A stretch of 64,000 bases of DNA from Bifidobacterium tibiigranuli (GCF_009371885.1 NZ_QLZA01000006.1:62001-126000), one strand, 5' to 3'. Counted from the first letter of the stretch, positions 18,201 through 25,938 are shown. Notes: a model not told the origin generated them from the letters alone. Made by a program: numbers and translations.

Positions 18201-20233
18201 TAGACCATCTCCTCGTCAAGCTCGCCCACCCGACGCGGCCCTGGCCCCGCCTGCGCTTCGGGCAGAACGACTGTGTACATGCCGCGATCGGGGATGGTGC
18301 CGCCCGAAGTGACGGCCAGACGTTGTGCGCCAGGGCGCGCCGAGATGACATTGCTCTCATGGTTCCATTGCAGTGGCGGGCGGAACGCCGAGAAATCCTC
18401 GCTGTCGTAGTTGCCGGTGAGCATGCCGAGCACGGCGTCGAACATATCGCGCTCGAGCGTGGCGAATGGCGCTGCCCGGCGCACGGTCGCATACCAGTCG
18501 TCGGGTTTGAGATCATCCATTGCGGCCGCAGCGACAGTCTGCTGGGCGAGGATATCCAAGGGGCTGCAAATAACGCTCAGCGGCTCGATATCGCCTTTGG
18601 TCATGCTTTCGATGCATGCCGCGGAGCCGATGAGCTGCTCGCGAGTCAAGGGGTAGAACAGGGCGTGCGAGACGCCACCCACACGATGGTCGGCGCGGCC
18701 GACACGCTGCAGTCCTGATGACACCGAAAGCGGCGGCGCGATCTGTATCACCAGATCGACCGAACCCATATCGATGCCGAGTTCCAAGCTGCTCGTGGCG
18801 ACGACGCAGCGCAGCCGGCCGTGCTTGAGGTCTTCCTCGATCCGTTTGCGCCGGTCTTTGGAGACCGACCCATGATGGGCCATGGCGATGGTCGTGTCAC
18901 CGTCATGGGATTCGACGAGGTTTGTCGAGGAGCCGACCGCCGAATCATAATGGGCTGCGGAACCGTAGTCATGCCGCGATGATGATTGGACTTGGGAACC
19001 AGCACCGCCAAGGCTTTCGGCGTAAAGGTCGTTAAGCTTGGCGGTGAGACGCTCCGCCAGCCCGCGCGAATTGACGAAAACCAGCGTGGTGTGGTGCCGC
19101 AGAATCTCATCGAGCACATCGCGTTCGATGGCAGGCCAAATCGACCCCGAGAAATCCTTGTCAGTGCCGCTAGGGAGCTGCCCAAGATGAGATGAACTAC
19201 CGCGGGCAGACTTCTTCGCTACGATCTCCGAGCGTTCAGCGAGGCGCTGCATGGCAGGGCTCACCCCGCTGATGTGCCCGCGCGTCCCAGAACTGGCCGA
19301 TGCCACGGCTTTCGACGTATGGATATCGCGCATGTCAGCCAGCGGCTCCACGACGCGCAGATCCATGGCTGGCCGCTCTTTCGGCTCGATAATAGCAACG
19401 TCGCGACCGCCGCCGACGAACCGCGCTGCCTCCGCGGCCGGGCGCACGGTGGCGGACAGCCCCACGCGCTGCGCTGGGGCAGCCGTAAGCAGGTCAAGTC
19501 GTTCCAAGCTCAGCGCTAGATGAGCGCCACGCTTCGAACCGGCCAAGGCATGTACCTCGTCAAGAATCACCGTCTCGACAGTGGACAGGATGCTGCGGGC
19601 CTTCGAAGTAAGCAGCAGGAAGAGCGATTCGGGCGTTGTGACGAGGATATCCGGCGGATGCGTGGCGATTGACCGGCGCTCCTTCGGCGTCGTATCGCCG
19701 CTGCGGATGGCTACGCGAATATCGGGTGGCGTGACGCCCTCGCTGCGGCATTCCTCGGCGATTCCCGCCAGTGGCGCATTGAGGTTGCGCGCCACATCGA
19801 CAGCGAGCGCCTTGAGCGGAGAGATATAAAGCACGCGAACACCACGTTTGACGCGGCCTTTCTCAAGCTTTGTCTGGCTAGCCGAGGCAGCATGGTTTGT
19901 GACAGTCTGCGCTGTGTTATTGGACTGGGCTGTGTCTTTAGGCTGCACCGTGTCATTGGACTGCATCGTGCCATTAGACTGCGCGGTCTCGTCTGCAAGC
20001 TGTCGTGCGTCATCGCCCATACTCTCATGAACATCACCATGCGTCATTAGCCGGTCAATGGCCGACAGAAACGCCGTCAACGTCTTGCCGGACCCGGTAG
20101 GCGCAATCACCAGCACATTGCCGCCCGCGCTGATCACCGGCCATGCTTGCTGCTGCACCGAAGTCGGCTCGCGGAATGCATGCTCGAACCACGCCCGGGT
20201 CGGCGTCGAGAACAGGTTCAAGCATTCGTACAT
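15233..20233 (-). CDS. lhr: Lhr-type large ATP-dependent helicase
   Basis: 1,666 residues from ATG 20233, longer than the roughly 1,500 of mycobacterial Lhr. Superfamily 2 motifs: IAPTGSGKT (Walker A), DEVHAL (DEVH box), SATVRP (motif III), TSSLELGIDMGSVDLVIQ (motif V), QRVGRADHR (motif VI). The winged-helix and large C-terminal Lhr region follow, with VVMVRGEAVLYMSQRHL near the end. Lhr translocates 3'-5' on single-stranded DNA, unwinds RNA:DNA hybrids and is linked to DNA repair. An insertion near residues 80-115 carries a six-residue repeat. The start has no Shine-Dalgarno and coincides with a LexA-like palindrome; an in-frame GTG at 20275 is an alternative. Confidence 0.92.
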   Translation of the reverse strand: MYECLNLFSTPTRAWFEHAFREPTSVQQQAWPVISAGGNVLVIAPTGSGKTLTAFLSAIDRLMTHGDVHESMGDDARQLADETAQSNGTMQSNDTVQPKDTAQSNNTAQTVTNHAASASQTKLEKGRVKRGVRVLYISPLKALAVDVARNLNAPLAGIAEECRSEGVTPPDIRVAIRSGDTTPKERRSIATHPPDILVTTPESLFLLLTSKARSILSTVETVILDEVHALAGSKRGAHLALSLERLDLLTAAPAQRVGLSATVRPAAEAARFVGGGRDVAIIEPKERPAMDLRVVEPLADMRDIHTSKAVASASSGTRGHISGVSPAMQRLAERSEIVAKKSARGSSSHLGQLPSGTDKDFSGSIWPAIERDVLDEILRHHTTLVFVNSRGLAERLTAKLNDLYAESLGGAGSQVQSSSRHDYGSAAHYDSAVGSSTNLVESHDGDTTIAMAHHGSVSKDRRKRIEEDLKHGRLRCVVATSSLELGIDMGSVDLVIQIAPPLSVSSGLQRVGRADHRVGGVSHALFYPLTREQLIGSAACIESMTKGDIEPLSVICSPLDILAQQTVAAAAMDDLKPDDWYATVRRAAPFATLERDMFDAVLGMLTGNYDSEDFSAFRPPLQWNHESNVISARPGAQRLAVTSGGTIPDRGMYTVVLPEAQAGPGPRRVGELDEEMVYESRVGDVITLGTSTWQIKEITNDRVIVNPAPGRTARLPFWHGEGNGHDVGFGTSKGRFIREVTQGLISAHDGESARFNEPITRRLHDDGLDNNACANLAGLLSEQVAATDAVANDQQLVVERCEDEEGDWRVILHSPFGRRVHEPWSMVVANRLKARYGFDGQCYAADDGIVVRIPQTDADIPADQIFLFDPDELQRDVENQVGESVLFSARFRECAARSLYLPRTKPGKRVPLWQQRLRSAQLLQAARTQRNFPLILETARECLQDVYDLPALRRIMTALDSGDMQLHDVYTETPSPLAGNLLFGFVGSVMYQYDVPQAERAASLLSMDPEVLERLIGGNRIAEVLDEQTTHDVEEELAQTHFWNELASDDVTGRVTRYAKTHGPFTADEAIAALGFDAVSVVRELDALAARGDLLSGHFTGEGTGVAGVAQYLHRDVFRRIRNRSLAKARAAIKPVSSAAYQSYLIRRQGVMSVGAAASEGTDPTGHAAVGAHSADNRAFEGMSFEGVDGLLRVIEQMEGLSLPASLWESAIFLARIRDYQPSMLDELLSSGDIVWVGSGSPAHGEAGQIAWHLADSPLLVAAAVDIVQTRDNVESTSPATSRIMPDDAIMQTLESGGAYPIHRLAALCTETAEQVMTNSSVTSLMVNESTGELSAPWTESEFQESLWNLVWSGAVTNSSFAPVRALSAPRSARRAVPRRHGWSSRARVRVTVPPALSGLWSLVPRDSDNQSYGNESFGSQNHEGFERIAVARVEALLERYGVIAQPVIDRESIPGGFAGIYPVLKAMEEAGKLVRGMFVTGLSGVQFAERQTVDALRAQQRELDAQRDNEPQAVQQHAESTQLQSEPRDPQASQSFGSQQDKAALQAVALDALDPANLAGGAVPWPQTLSEGGRKPSRREGSSVVMVRGEAVLYMSQRHLLVFSNNDAILIAALRQLIPALQRNHHGGIVIADVNGDPLTSTSRYTRLLRAIGFVPAPQGMTLYR
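19905..19991 (-). repeat. 18-bp tandem repeat inside lhr
   Basis: Four imperfect 18-bp units encode AQSNGT, MQSNDT, VQPKDT and AQSNNT. They sit in a linker between the Walker A region and the next helicase motif. Likely length-variable between strains. Confidence 0.8.
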
Positions 20234-20241
20234 ATGTTCGA
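20226..20241. promoter_or_regulatory. LexA-like palindrome over the lhr start codon
   Basis: TCGTACATATGTTCGA is symmetric at 14 of 16 positions (one mismatched pair). Read on the lhr strand it is TCGAACATATGTACGA, one base from the actinobacterial SOS pattern TCGAAC-N4-GTTCGA. The lhr ATG begins at its centre (20233). Candidate SOS control, unproven. Confidence 0.45.
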
Positions 20242-20275
20242 TTATGGCAGAGTGTGGCGACTGCGAGCCAACCAT

Positions 20276-20513
20276 GCGACACGCCTTGAGCTACCACGCA
20301 CAGCGGTCGAATCAGCAATCAACTCGACCGTTTGACAGACCGTAAACGGAAGTTCCCATGCTATATTTACGAGCTTTTCTCGTTTTGTCGTCCATAGAAG
20401 GGACACGCAGCATTGGTTTAGGTCGCAAAAGGAAAATCAAGCGAATCCTGGCAAATCCTCTACAACAAAACATGAAGAGCCAGAATACTGTCATGCCAGA
20501 ATTATTTGGTATC
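20276..20513. other. intergenic region without a gene
   Basis: 238 bp between the lhr start and the terminator of the secreted-peptide gene. An open frame on the minus strand here lacks a Shine-Dalgarno and runs across the terminator, so no gene is called. Presumably holds the lhr promoter. Confidence 0.5.
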
Positions 20514-20554
20514 AAAAAGAGGGGGTCAGATATGCACCCACCCGACCCCCTCTT
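20514..20554 (-). terminator. rho-independent terminator of the secreted-peptide gene
   Basis: An 11-bp GC-rich stem (AAGAGGGGGTC/GACCCCCTCTT) is followed on the minus strand by TTTTTGAT. It lies 10 bases beyond the stop of the peptide gene at 20565. Confidence 0.9.
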
Positions 20555-20564
20555 GACGATTCGC

Positions 20565-20867
20565 TTAGCGCCACCAGACCTGCGCATGATAGCTGTTTGA
20601 AGTGCCGCTGTCAGCATAGGCACCGCTGTACTGCGTGGTCCAGCCGGTGCTGGCGGAGCGCGAGCCGTGCTGGGCGTACGAGCGACCTTGGTTGCCGTTG
20701 TTCGTCCAAGTCTGGGCCTGCGCATAGTCGCGTCCTGCATGCAGCGCATAGTTCACGGAGGCACTTGCAGACGGGGCTGCGAATGCCATTGCAGCCACGG
20801 CCACGGCCACTCCCACTCCCACTCCGATTTTCGCCGTAAGGCCCGTGCTCTTCTTTGTGATGCTCAT
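20565..20867 (-). CDS. small secreted peptide, bacteriocin candidate
   Basis: 100 residues. Signal peptide about 1-36 (KK near the N-terminus, GVGVGVAVAVAAMAFAA core, AxA site in APSASA), leaving a mature 64-mer with no Cys, rich in Tyr, Trp, Ser, Gly, Asn and Gln and ending HAQVWWR. The mature part (NNGNQGRSYAQHGSRSAS, SNSYHAQVWW) faintly resembles lactococcin 972-type bacteriocins, but I would not assign that family without a profile search. AAGGGG precedes ATG 20867. It has its own promoter, containing a TetR operator, and its own terminator, so it is a single-gene unit under the upstream repressor. Secretion is well supported; activity is inference. Confidence 0.75.
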   Translation of the reverse strand: MSITKKSTGLTAKIGVGVGVAVAVAAMAFAAPSASASVNYALHAGRDYAQAQTWTNNGNQGRSYAQHGSRSASTGWTTQYSGAYADSGTSNSYHAQVWWR

Positions 20868-20917
20868 GGGATTTCCCCTTTGCCTGAGTTTTGCCAGCCG
20901 GTTGGCTGACAGAACCC

Positions 20918-20947
20918 ATAATACTTACTGACCGACCAGTCAGTCAA
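20918..20947 (-). promoter_or_regulatory. promoter of the secreted-peptide gene with embedded TetR operator
   Basis: On the minus strand, -35 TTGACT (20947-20942) and -10 TATTAT (20923-20918) are separated by 18 bases. The operator TGACTGGTCGGTCA (plus strand TGACCGACCAGTCA, 20929-20942) fills most of the spacer. A leader of about 45 bases follows, containing a CAGCC/GGCTG hairpin. Confidence 0.78.
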
Positions 20948-20967
20948 ATAATATGGCATTTTGGATA

Positions 20968-21543
20968 TCACTGTTTCTTATAGCGGTCTATCGAATCGTC
21001 GCGTTCGTTATAACCCGCCAGCAAGGAGAACATGAAATCGAGAGCCTGCAGAAGCTCGCTCATGTCTCGCCAGCGACGGCGAATGATAGAGCTGTACATG
21101 GTCTGCATGGCCTGTCTGGCAATCGCGGAGCCGATGTCATTCTTCCTCTTGATGAACTTCTCCGTTTGTATGGCAAGCTTCTGCTCCCATTCGAGCTGAT
21201 GATAAGCATCGTTCTGGATGTCCTCGTCGTGCAGCATGAGACCCGCGCGTATTCTTGCGTCCTTGTAATACAGTTCGGCGATCGCCGTCAGCATGCTTCG
21301 CCATTGCTCGAAGTCCTGGCATTCAGTCACAGCCTCGGACAGCCTCTCATTGGCCCATTCTATGAGGTTCTGCCTGAGAGCATCCTTCGACTGGAAATGA
21401 AACAGCACCGTGCCCTTGACTATGCCGAGGCGGTCGGCAACCGCCTGCAGAGTGGCTTTGGAATATCCGCATGCCTCGAATTCTTGTGCAGCGGCCTCCA
21501 AGATCGCTTCACGGGTTCTCTGTCTACGTTCCGCCCTTTTCAT
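20968..21543 (-). CDS. TetR-family repressor, resembling gamma-butyrolactone receptors in its DNA-binding domain
   Basis: 191 residues from ATG 21543, with GGTGAGG 7 bases upstream; GTG 21555 and ATG 21549 are alternatives. The N-terminal HTH (RAERRQRTREAILEAAAQEF, then GIVKGTVLFHFQSKDAL) resembles the ScbR/ArpA autoregulator receptors of Streptomyces, though the ligand domain is not clearly assignable. The same TGACC-N4-AGTCA palindrome occurs in front of this gene (21565-21578) and inside the promoter of the downstream secreted peptide (20929-20942). It therefore probably represses both. Ligand unknown. Confidence 0.85.
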   Translation of the reverse strand: MKRAERRQRTREAILEAAAQEFEACGYSKATLQAVADRLGIVKGTVLFHFQSKDALRQNLIEWANERLSEAVTECQDFEQWRSMLTAIAELYYKDARIRAGLMLHDEDIQNDAYHQLEWEQKLAIQTEKFIKRKNDIGSAIARQAMQTMYSSIIRRRWRDMSELLQALDFMFSLLAGYNERDDSIDRYKKQ

Positions 21544-21564
21544 TGACATCCTCACCTTTAATAT

Positions 21565-21578
21565 TGACCAAGGAGTCA
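21565..21578. promoter_or_regulatory. TetR autoregulatory operator
   Basis: TGACCAAGGAGTCA shares TGACC-N4-AGTCA with the operator at 20929-20942. It lies just downstream of a TATACT-like -10 on the minus strand, in front of the TetR-type gene. Confidence 0.7.
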
Positions 21579-21644
21579 GTATATCCTATGAATGCACACT
21601 CTCATGACCGCCCGTCTTCAGCGGGTCCGCATCGCCTCGGGCTG

Positions 21645-22943
21645 TCACGGAAAGCGCAGTGTGGCTTCAAAGCGGCCCGTCTCGGGCCGGGCGATCGAGA
21701 GCCGTGCTTTCATGGCCTGGGCGCAGGATTGGACGATGGACAGACCCAGGCCATGCCCGGGCCTGCCGGACAGGCGGGTGGCGTCGCCTCTATGGAAGGG
21801 CTGCAGCAGATCGTCCGTGTCCTTGCCCTCCGTGCATGGGGCCGTGGTATTGGCGATGGCGAAGGAAGTGCCACCGTCATCGACGCGCATGATACAAGTT
21901 ATAGTGCCTTGGTCGATGTTGTGGACGATGGCGTTGCGCAGCAGGTTGTCGAGCGCTATGCGAAGATAGCGGGGATCCGCCTGCACCACGCAGCCGTGCG
22001 CCCCGTCGGCCGCCTTTTGTCCGATGTCGAGCCCGGTCTGGTCGATTTGCAAGTGGGATGCCGTGATGGCGACGACATGCTCGCTAATCACGTTTTGTGT
22101 CAGCGCGGCGAGGTCGACCGGTTGCAGGCGCGCACCGGGTTCGGATTGTATGTGGGAGAGCTCAAGCAGGCTGGCGATGAGCTCTGCGCTTTTGCGATTC
22201 GCGTCGATAGCGTGCTGAATGGTGGGCCGCACATCCTGGGGGAATCGACCCTGCGCCATGAGCGCTTCCAAACTGGCGCCGATCGTGGTGGTCGGAGTCT
22301 TCAGCTCGTGGCCGGCGTTGCGGATGAAGGATCGCTGTCGGTCGTTGGCCTGCTCGATCCGGTCGAGCATGTCGTTGAGGGTATCGGCCAGCCCTTGGGT
22401 CTCGGCGTCTGGATTGGACAACGCTATGCGCGCGGACGGGTGCTCGGGGTCGAGTTGCTGGGCCTGGCGGCTGATGGAGTCAAGTCTGGCAGACAGTCTG
22501 GCGGACAGCCGCCAAATCACCAGAACCGCCAGCAGTGCGAATACCGCGAATATGATGATCGAGCCATAGCGCATCCACTGCACGACCCCGTCCCTGACAG
22601 TCGTAATCATACCGGTGGTGACGGCCGGCGCATCTGGCACGCTCCCGGCCGATGGGGCGGCTCCGTCAACGCAGCTGGCGCCGACGCACGATTCGGAGCG
22701 CTGGCGGGGCTGGACGCCCTGCGTGCCCTCGCCGGATGCGGCCAAATCGTCCGCGCGAGTTTGCGTTCCGGCAGACATGGTGTCCGCCTGATGCTGGAAG
22801 GCCCAGTCAAGGGCCAGATTCTGCACGAGGATAATCGCAATCAGCATGGCGAGGAAGGCGACACCCACGCCAAGGGCGAGCCTGATGCGGAAACTGGCGG
22901 GTTTCCGCGTCCGGCGGCTGCTGTGCTTGCCGGTGGCGCTCAT
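21645..22943 (-). CDS. sensor histidine kinase
   Basis: 432 residues. TM1 about 21-43, an extracytoplasmic loop of about 80 residues with two Cys (SESCVGASCVDG), TM2 about 126-146, then HAMP-like, HisKA and HATPase domains. The phospho-acceptor is H212 in FIRNAGHELKTP. N-box DNLLRNAIVHN and G-box GHGLGLSIV are intact. It overlaps the response regulator gene by ATGA. Divergent from the lipoprotein/ABC operon, it probably senses an envelope-active compound or peptide and controls that operon. Confidence 0.92.
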   Translation of the reverse strand: MSATGKHSSRRTRKPASFRIRLALGVGVAFLAMLIAIILVQNLALDWAFQHQADTMSAGTQTRADDLAASGEGTQGVQPRQRSESCVGASCVDGAAPSAGSVPDAPAVTTGMITTVRDGVVQWMRYGSIIIFAVFALLAVLVIWRLSARLSARLDSISRQAQQLDPEHPSARIALSNPDAETQGLADTLNDMLDRIEQANDRQRSFIRNAGHELKTPTTTIGASLEALMAQGRFPQDVRPTIQHAIDANRKSAELIASLLELSHIQSEPGARLQPVDLAALTQNVISEHVVAITASHLQIDQTGLDIGQKAADGAHGCVVQADPRYLRIALDNLLRNAIVHNIDQGTITCIMRVDDGGTSFAIANTTAPCTEGKDTDDLLQPFHRGDATRLSGRPGHGLGLSIVQSCAQAMKARLSIARPETGRFEATLRFP

Positions 22944-23599
22944 GGTATGCGGTATCCTTCCCCGCGTGAAGATGCGATGAGTGAGGAATCGGGCAGTCTG
23001 CGGCGCAGCGAATATATCGTGGTCTTCACCACGTCGGGCTGCTCGCGCGCCTCAGCCGGCCAAAGGGATTCAAGCAGCTCGTTGGTGCCGACCCAGCCGC
23101 CGTCGGCTCGCAGGAGCTCTTCGAGTACTCCATATTCGCGGGGCGCGAGATCAAGGGGCCGGCTGTCTGCATACGCCAGGCGGCGCACGGTATCCACGGC
23201 CAAGCGGCCGTGGATGAGCAGGGTGGGCGCGTCCGCGTCGCCTCTGCGCAGCAGGGCGCGGATGCGGGCAAGCAGCTCGGGATAGGCGAAGGGCTTGGGC
23301 AGGTAGTCGTCGGCCCCCAGATCCAGGCCCTGCACGCGGTCGTCGATGCCGCCGGCGGCGGTCAGCATCAGCGTCCTGACGGGAACGTGCAGTCGGTCCA
23401 CGGCGCGCATGACCTCGTCGCCCGAAAGCACTGGAAGGTCCCGGTCAAGCAGCATCACGTCGAAGCTTTCGCGCGACAAGGCGTCAAGCGCCTCGACGCC
23501 GGTGCCCGCCATCGCCGTCGCGTAGCCCTCATGCCTCAGGCAATCATCCAGCACGGGCGACAGATCGGCGTCATCCTCGACAATCAGAATCCTCGCCAT
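22940..23599 (-). CDS. OmpR/PhoB-family response regulator
   Basis: 219 residues from ATG 23599, behind GGAGGGA. Receiver domain: VEDD acidic pair, phospho-acceptor D52 in LLDRDLP, MLTAAGG switch, PKPF Lys. The C-terminal winged helix (PREYGVLEELLRADGGWV, TTIYSLRRRLPDSS, GEGYRIP) is the PhoB/OmpR type. First gene of the two-component operon; the kinase start overlaps its stop. Candidate binding sites lie in the divergent region at 23665-23701. Confidence 0.93.
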   Translation of the reverse strand: MARILIVEDDADLSPVLDDCLRHEGYATAMAGTGVEALDALSRESFDVMLLDRDLPVLSGDEVMRAVDRLHVPVRTLMLTAAGGIDDRVQGLDLGADDYLPKPFAYPELLARIRALLRRGDADAPTLLIHGRLAVDTVRRLAYADSRPLDLAPREYGVLEELLRADGGWVGTNELLESLWPAEAREQPDVVKTTIYSLRRRLPDSSLIASSRGEGYRIP

Positions 23600-23664
23600 G
23601 CGCACTCCCTCCGCTATGAACTATATAAAAAACGACTCTTCTATTCTGCACGCTCCGGGTGTGC

Positions 23665-23701
23665 TTTAGGTGAGGGCGACACGCACCTAGCACTCACCAA
23701 G
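23665..23701. promoter_or_regulatory. candidate response-regulator binding region
   Basis: In the divergent gap 23600-23759, two CACC half-sites lie 11 bp apart (23684 and 23695), the spacing used by PhoB/OmpR dimers. TAGGTG and GGTGAG upstream (23667-23674) are inverted copies of CACCTA and CTCACC. Confidence 0.45.
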
Positions 23702-23759
23702 CCTCTGCTGTGATGGAAGTCGCCGGTCACACGGCCAGCCGAACCCCAGGGAGGACTCC

Positions 23760-24164
23760 ATGCGAACCACACGGACCACACAACTGACCGCAATCATGCT
23801 GCTGGCCGCCATTACGATGCCGCTGGTAGCTTGCGGCGAGAACAACAGCGGCGGCATCGCGCAAACACAAGTTCCGTCCAGCCAGACGCAAGGCAGCGAA
23901 CTACCGGAGGGCAGCACGGCTGGCAATGCGCCGAAGCCCGGCAAAGGCGCAGGCAAGGAAGCCGCCGAACAGTACCGCGACTGCCTGAACGAGAACGGGG
24001 TGCCCGCCGACATCGTGGACGGCGACCGAGTCGTCTTCCGCGTCGAAGACCCCCACTCGGGATCGGCCGGTTCGGATGCGAAGGACACGGACCGGGACGT
24101 TGCGATAGGCCAATGCCAGACGCAGGTCCCCGACTACCACGACCCCGACTTCAACAGCAAATAA
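23760..24164 (+). CDS. small lipoprotein with C-x4-G motif
   Basis: 134 residues with a lipoprotein signal (lipobox LVAC, Cys about residue 25). A Ser/Gln/Gly-rich linker leads to a short domain with DCLNENGVPADIVDG and a late IGQCQTQVPDYHDPDF. The DC-x4-G element recurs as AC-x4-G three times in the next lipoprotein. GGGAGGACTCC precedes ATG 23760. First gene of the operon divergent from the two-component system. I do not recognise the family; it is likely anchored on the outer membrane face. Confidence 0.8.
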   Translation: MRTTRTTQLTAIMLLAAITMPLVACGENNSGGIAQTQVPSSQTQGSELPEGSTAGNAPKPGKGAGKEAAEQYRDCLNENGVPADIVDGDRVVFRVEDPHSGSAGSDAKDTDRDVAIGQCQTQVPDYHDPDFNSK

Positions 24165-24188
24165 ACGAACATCGCAGAGGTAAGCATC

Positions 24189-24866
24189 ATGATGAATACG
24201 ATTACAGGCAACAGCTGCGTGAAACGGCTGACAGCGCTGGCAGCATCTCTGGGGCTGCTCGCCGCGCTGACGGCATGCTCCATGCCTTGGAGCGCGAGCG
24301 GCAGCGAGGACGGCAATCCCTCCGGAGAGCGGATTGCATCGAGCATGAACGCGTTGTTCGACCAGTATCTGGCCAAGAAGACGCTCAGCCCGTTCGAACG
24401 CGAGGTGCTGCACCGCGCCAAAGGCACCGGCAAGATCAGCGCCGAGGACTACGAGACCGCCCACAGCAAGCAGATGGCCTGCGAGAAGGAGCACGGGTTC
24501 GCCGAACGCACTCACAAGCTCCCCAACGGCCTGTACCAATACCTAGGAGCCGAACCGATGCCCTCCTCGCAAGCGGAGGTCGACAAATATATGCAGATCT
24601 CGGACCAGTGCTCCCAAGGCGTGAGCAAGATCATCGAATCCCTGTACGCGATACAGCAGGGCAATCCCGATCTGCTCGCCGATTCGAACGAGGCCGCTGT
24701 GGCATGCCTGAAGAAAAGCGGCCTGGTAAGCAAGGAATGGACCGGCAAAAGACTCGCGAACGCACTGCAAGGCGACGATATCAAACGCAATCTCCCCTTT
24801 GACACATCCAGCGACGCGGCCCAGGCATGTTTCGCAGGAGCCGGTCTGGCAGTCGCTATCAGCTAG
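24189..24866 (+). CDS. lipoprotein with repeated AC-x4-G motif
   Basis: 225 residues with lipobox LTAC (Cys about residue 30). The mature part is largely helical in composition and carries ACEKEHG, ACLKKSG and ACFAGAG, the same C-x4-G element as the preceding lipoprotein. This suggests two related extracytoplasmic modules. AGAGGTAAG precedes ATG 24189/24192. Gaps of 24 and 13 bp to its neighbours indicate one operon. It may bind a ligand or substrate for the adjacent ABC exporter. Family not recognised. Confidence 0.78.
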   Translation: MMNTITGNSCVKRLTALAASLGLLAALTACSMPWSASGSEDGNPSGERIASSMNALFDQYLAKKTLSPFEREVLHRAKGTGKISAEDYETAHSKQMACEKEHGFAERTHKLPNGLYQYLGAEPMPSSQAEVDKYMQISDQCSQGVSKIIESLYAIQQGNPDLLADSNEAAVACLKKSGLVSKEWTGKRLANALQGDDIKRNLPFDTSSDAAQACFAGAGLAVAIS

Positions 24867-24879
24867 CGGAAAGGAACTC

Positions 24880-25938
24880 ATGATGCAGGCGAGAATCGCT
24901 ATTCCCATGACGCTGACAACGCTGAGCGCCTTGGCGGCTGGCGTGCTCAGCGCGGCGTTGCTGGCTCCCATGCCCACGCCAGCCGGCTTGGAACCGGCCG
25001 TTGCGGCGGACACGGCGACAGCCGGACGGCAGTCGTTCGCGGACGAGCGCACGGTCGACATATCATTCGAGACAAGCCCGGAGCAGTCACTGACCACGCA
25101 TGCTTCCGGCACGGTGAGCGAGGACCTGTGCTCGCCCGGACGCCAGATGGACTCGGGAAGCAGACTGCTGAGCGTGAACGGCAGCCCGGTCATCACCCTG
25201 CACACCGGTACGCCCCTGTACCGGCAGCTCGGCGAGGGCGATGCCGGCCCCGACGTGCTGGCCCTGCAGCAGGAGCTCATGCGGCTCGGCTACGCCTCGG
25301 AAGGCAACGGCGCCTACGGGCGACTGACCGCAGCAGGCGTCAGCCAGTTGCTCGCCAACGCCGGAGTGGCCAAGCCGGATGGCAGGATAAGGCCCGAGAA
25401 CACCGTCTGGATCTCGCAAACGTCCATCACGCCGACCCAGTGCACGGCCGGTCTGAACGCCACGCTGTCCGACGGCGGCGAGGTGATGAAGACCGGCGGG
25501 CAACTGACCGCCGCCACATTCCCCGTGCCCTCCGGCCTGAGCGCGGGCAAACGCACGCTCACCCTGTTCGGAGCGAGCATCGCCCTGGACAAGATCGAAG
25601 GGCGCGTCGGCGACCAGACGTTCCTGAATAAGATCCAGTCCAGCGACGGGTACAAGGCCGCCATCGCCGACCAAGGCGGCAAGAAGCCCACAGCCTCGCT
25701 CGCGCTCGACCAGCCAATCAACGCAATCAAAGTGCCGCCCTCGGCCATCACCGGCCAATCCGGAGACAAGGCCTGCGTCTCAGCGGACGGCAAGCACGCT
25801 ACGCCGGTCACGATTATCGGATCCGGCCTAGGAGCTACGCTCATCCAACCCGACAACGCCAAAGCGACCATCAGCACAATCAAGCTCGGACACAGCCTCG
25901 ACCGCCTCCAATGCCCAATCGATGGCGCAAGGAAGTGA
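24880..25938 (+). CDS. peptidoglycan-binding-domain efflux adaptor (HlyD/MacA-like)
   Basis: 352 residues from ATG 24880 behind GGAAAGGAA. One N-terminal membrane segment (about 8-30), a beta-rich SGTVSEDLCSPGRQM and VNGSPVITLHTGTPLYRQL region, then a PG_binding_1 domain (about 119-160: GDAGPDVLALQQELMRLGY). It ends in a beta-barrel-like region. In Actinobacteria such proteins pair with a MacB-type ATPase and FtsX-type permease, joining exporter to cell wall. The stop overlaps the 5' region of the ATPase gene. An open frame extends upstream to 24799 but would overlap the lipoprotein. Confidence 0.82.
   Translation: MMQARIAIPMTLTTLSALAAGVLSAALLAPMPTPAGLEPAVAADTATAGRQSFADERTVDISFETSPEQSLTTHASGTVSEDLCSPGRQMDSGSRLLSVNGSPVITLHTGTPLYRQLGEGDAGPDVLALQQELMRLGYASEGNGAYGRLTAAGVSQLLANAGVAKPDGRIRPENTVWISQTSITPTQCTAGLNATLSDGGEVMKTGGQLTAATFPVPSGLSAGKRTLTLFGASIALDKIEGRVGDQTFLNKIQSSDGYKAAIADQGGKKPTASLALDQPINAIKVPPSAITGQSGDKACVSADGKHATPVTIIGSGLGATLIQPDNAKATISTIKLGHSLDRLQCPIDGARK

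Noticed and set aside
20312-20749. 145-codon minus-strand frame near the secreted peptide
   Set aside because: It runs through the terminator and overlaps the peptide gene in another frame, with no ribosome site or domain.
21471-23285. 604-codon plus-strand frame across the two-component genes
   Set aside because: Antisense to a kinase/regulator pair whose motifs and ATGA overlap are intact.
23831-24802. 323-codon plus-strand frame across the two lipoproteins
   Set aside because: Out-of-frame shadow; the lipobox-containing frames have ribosome sites and signal peptides.
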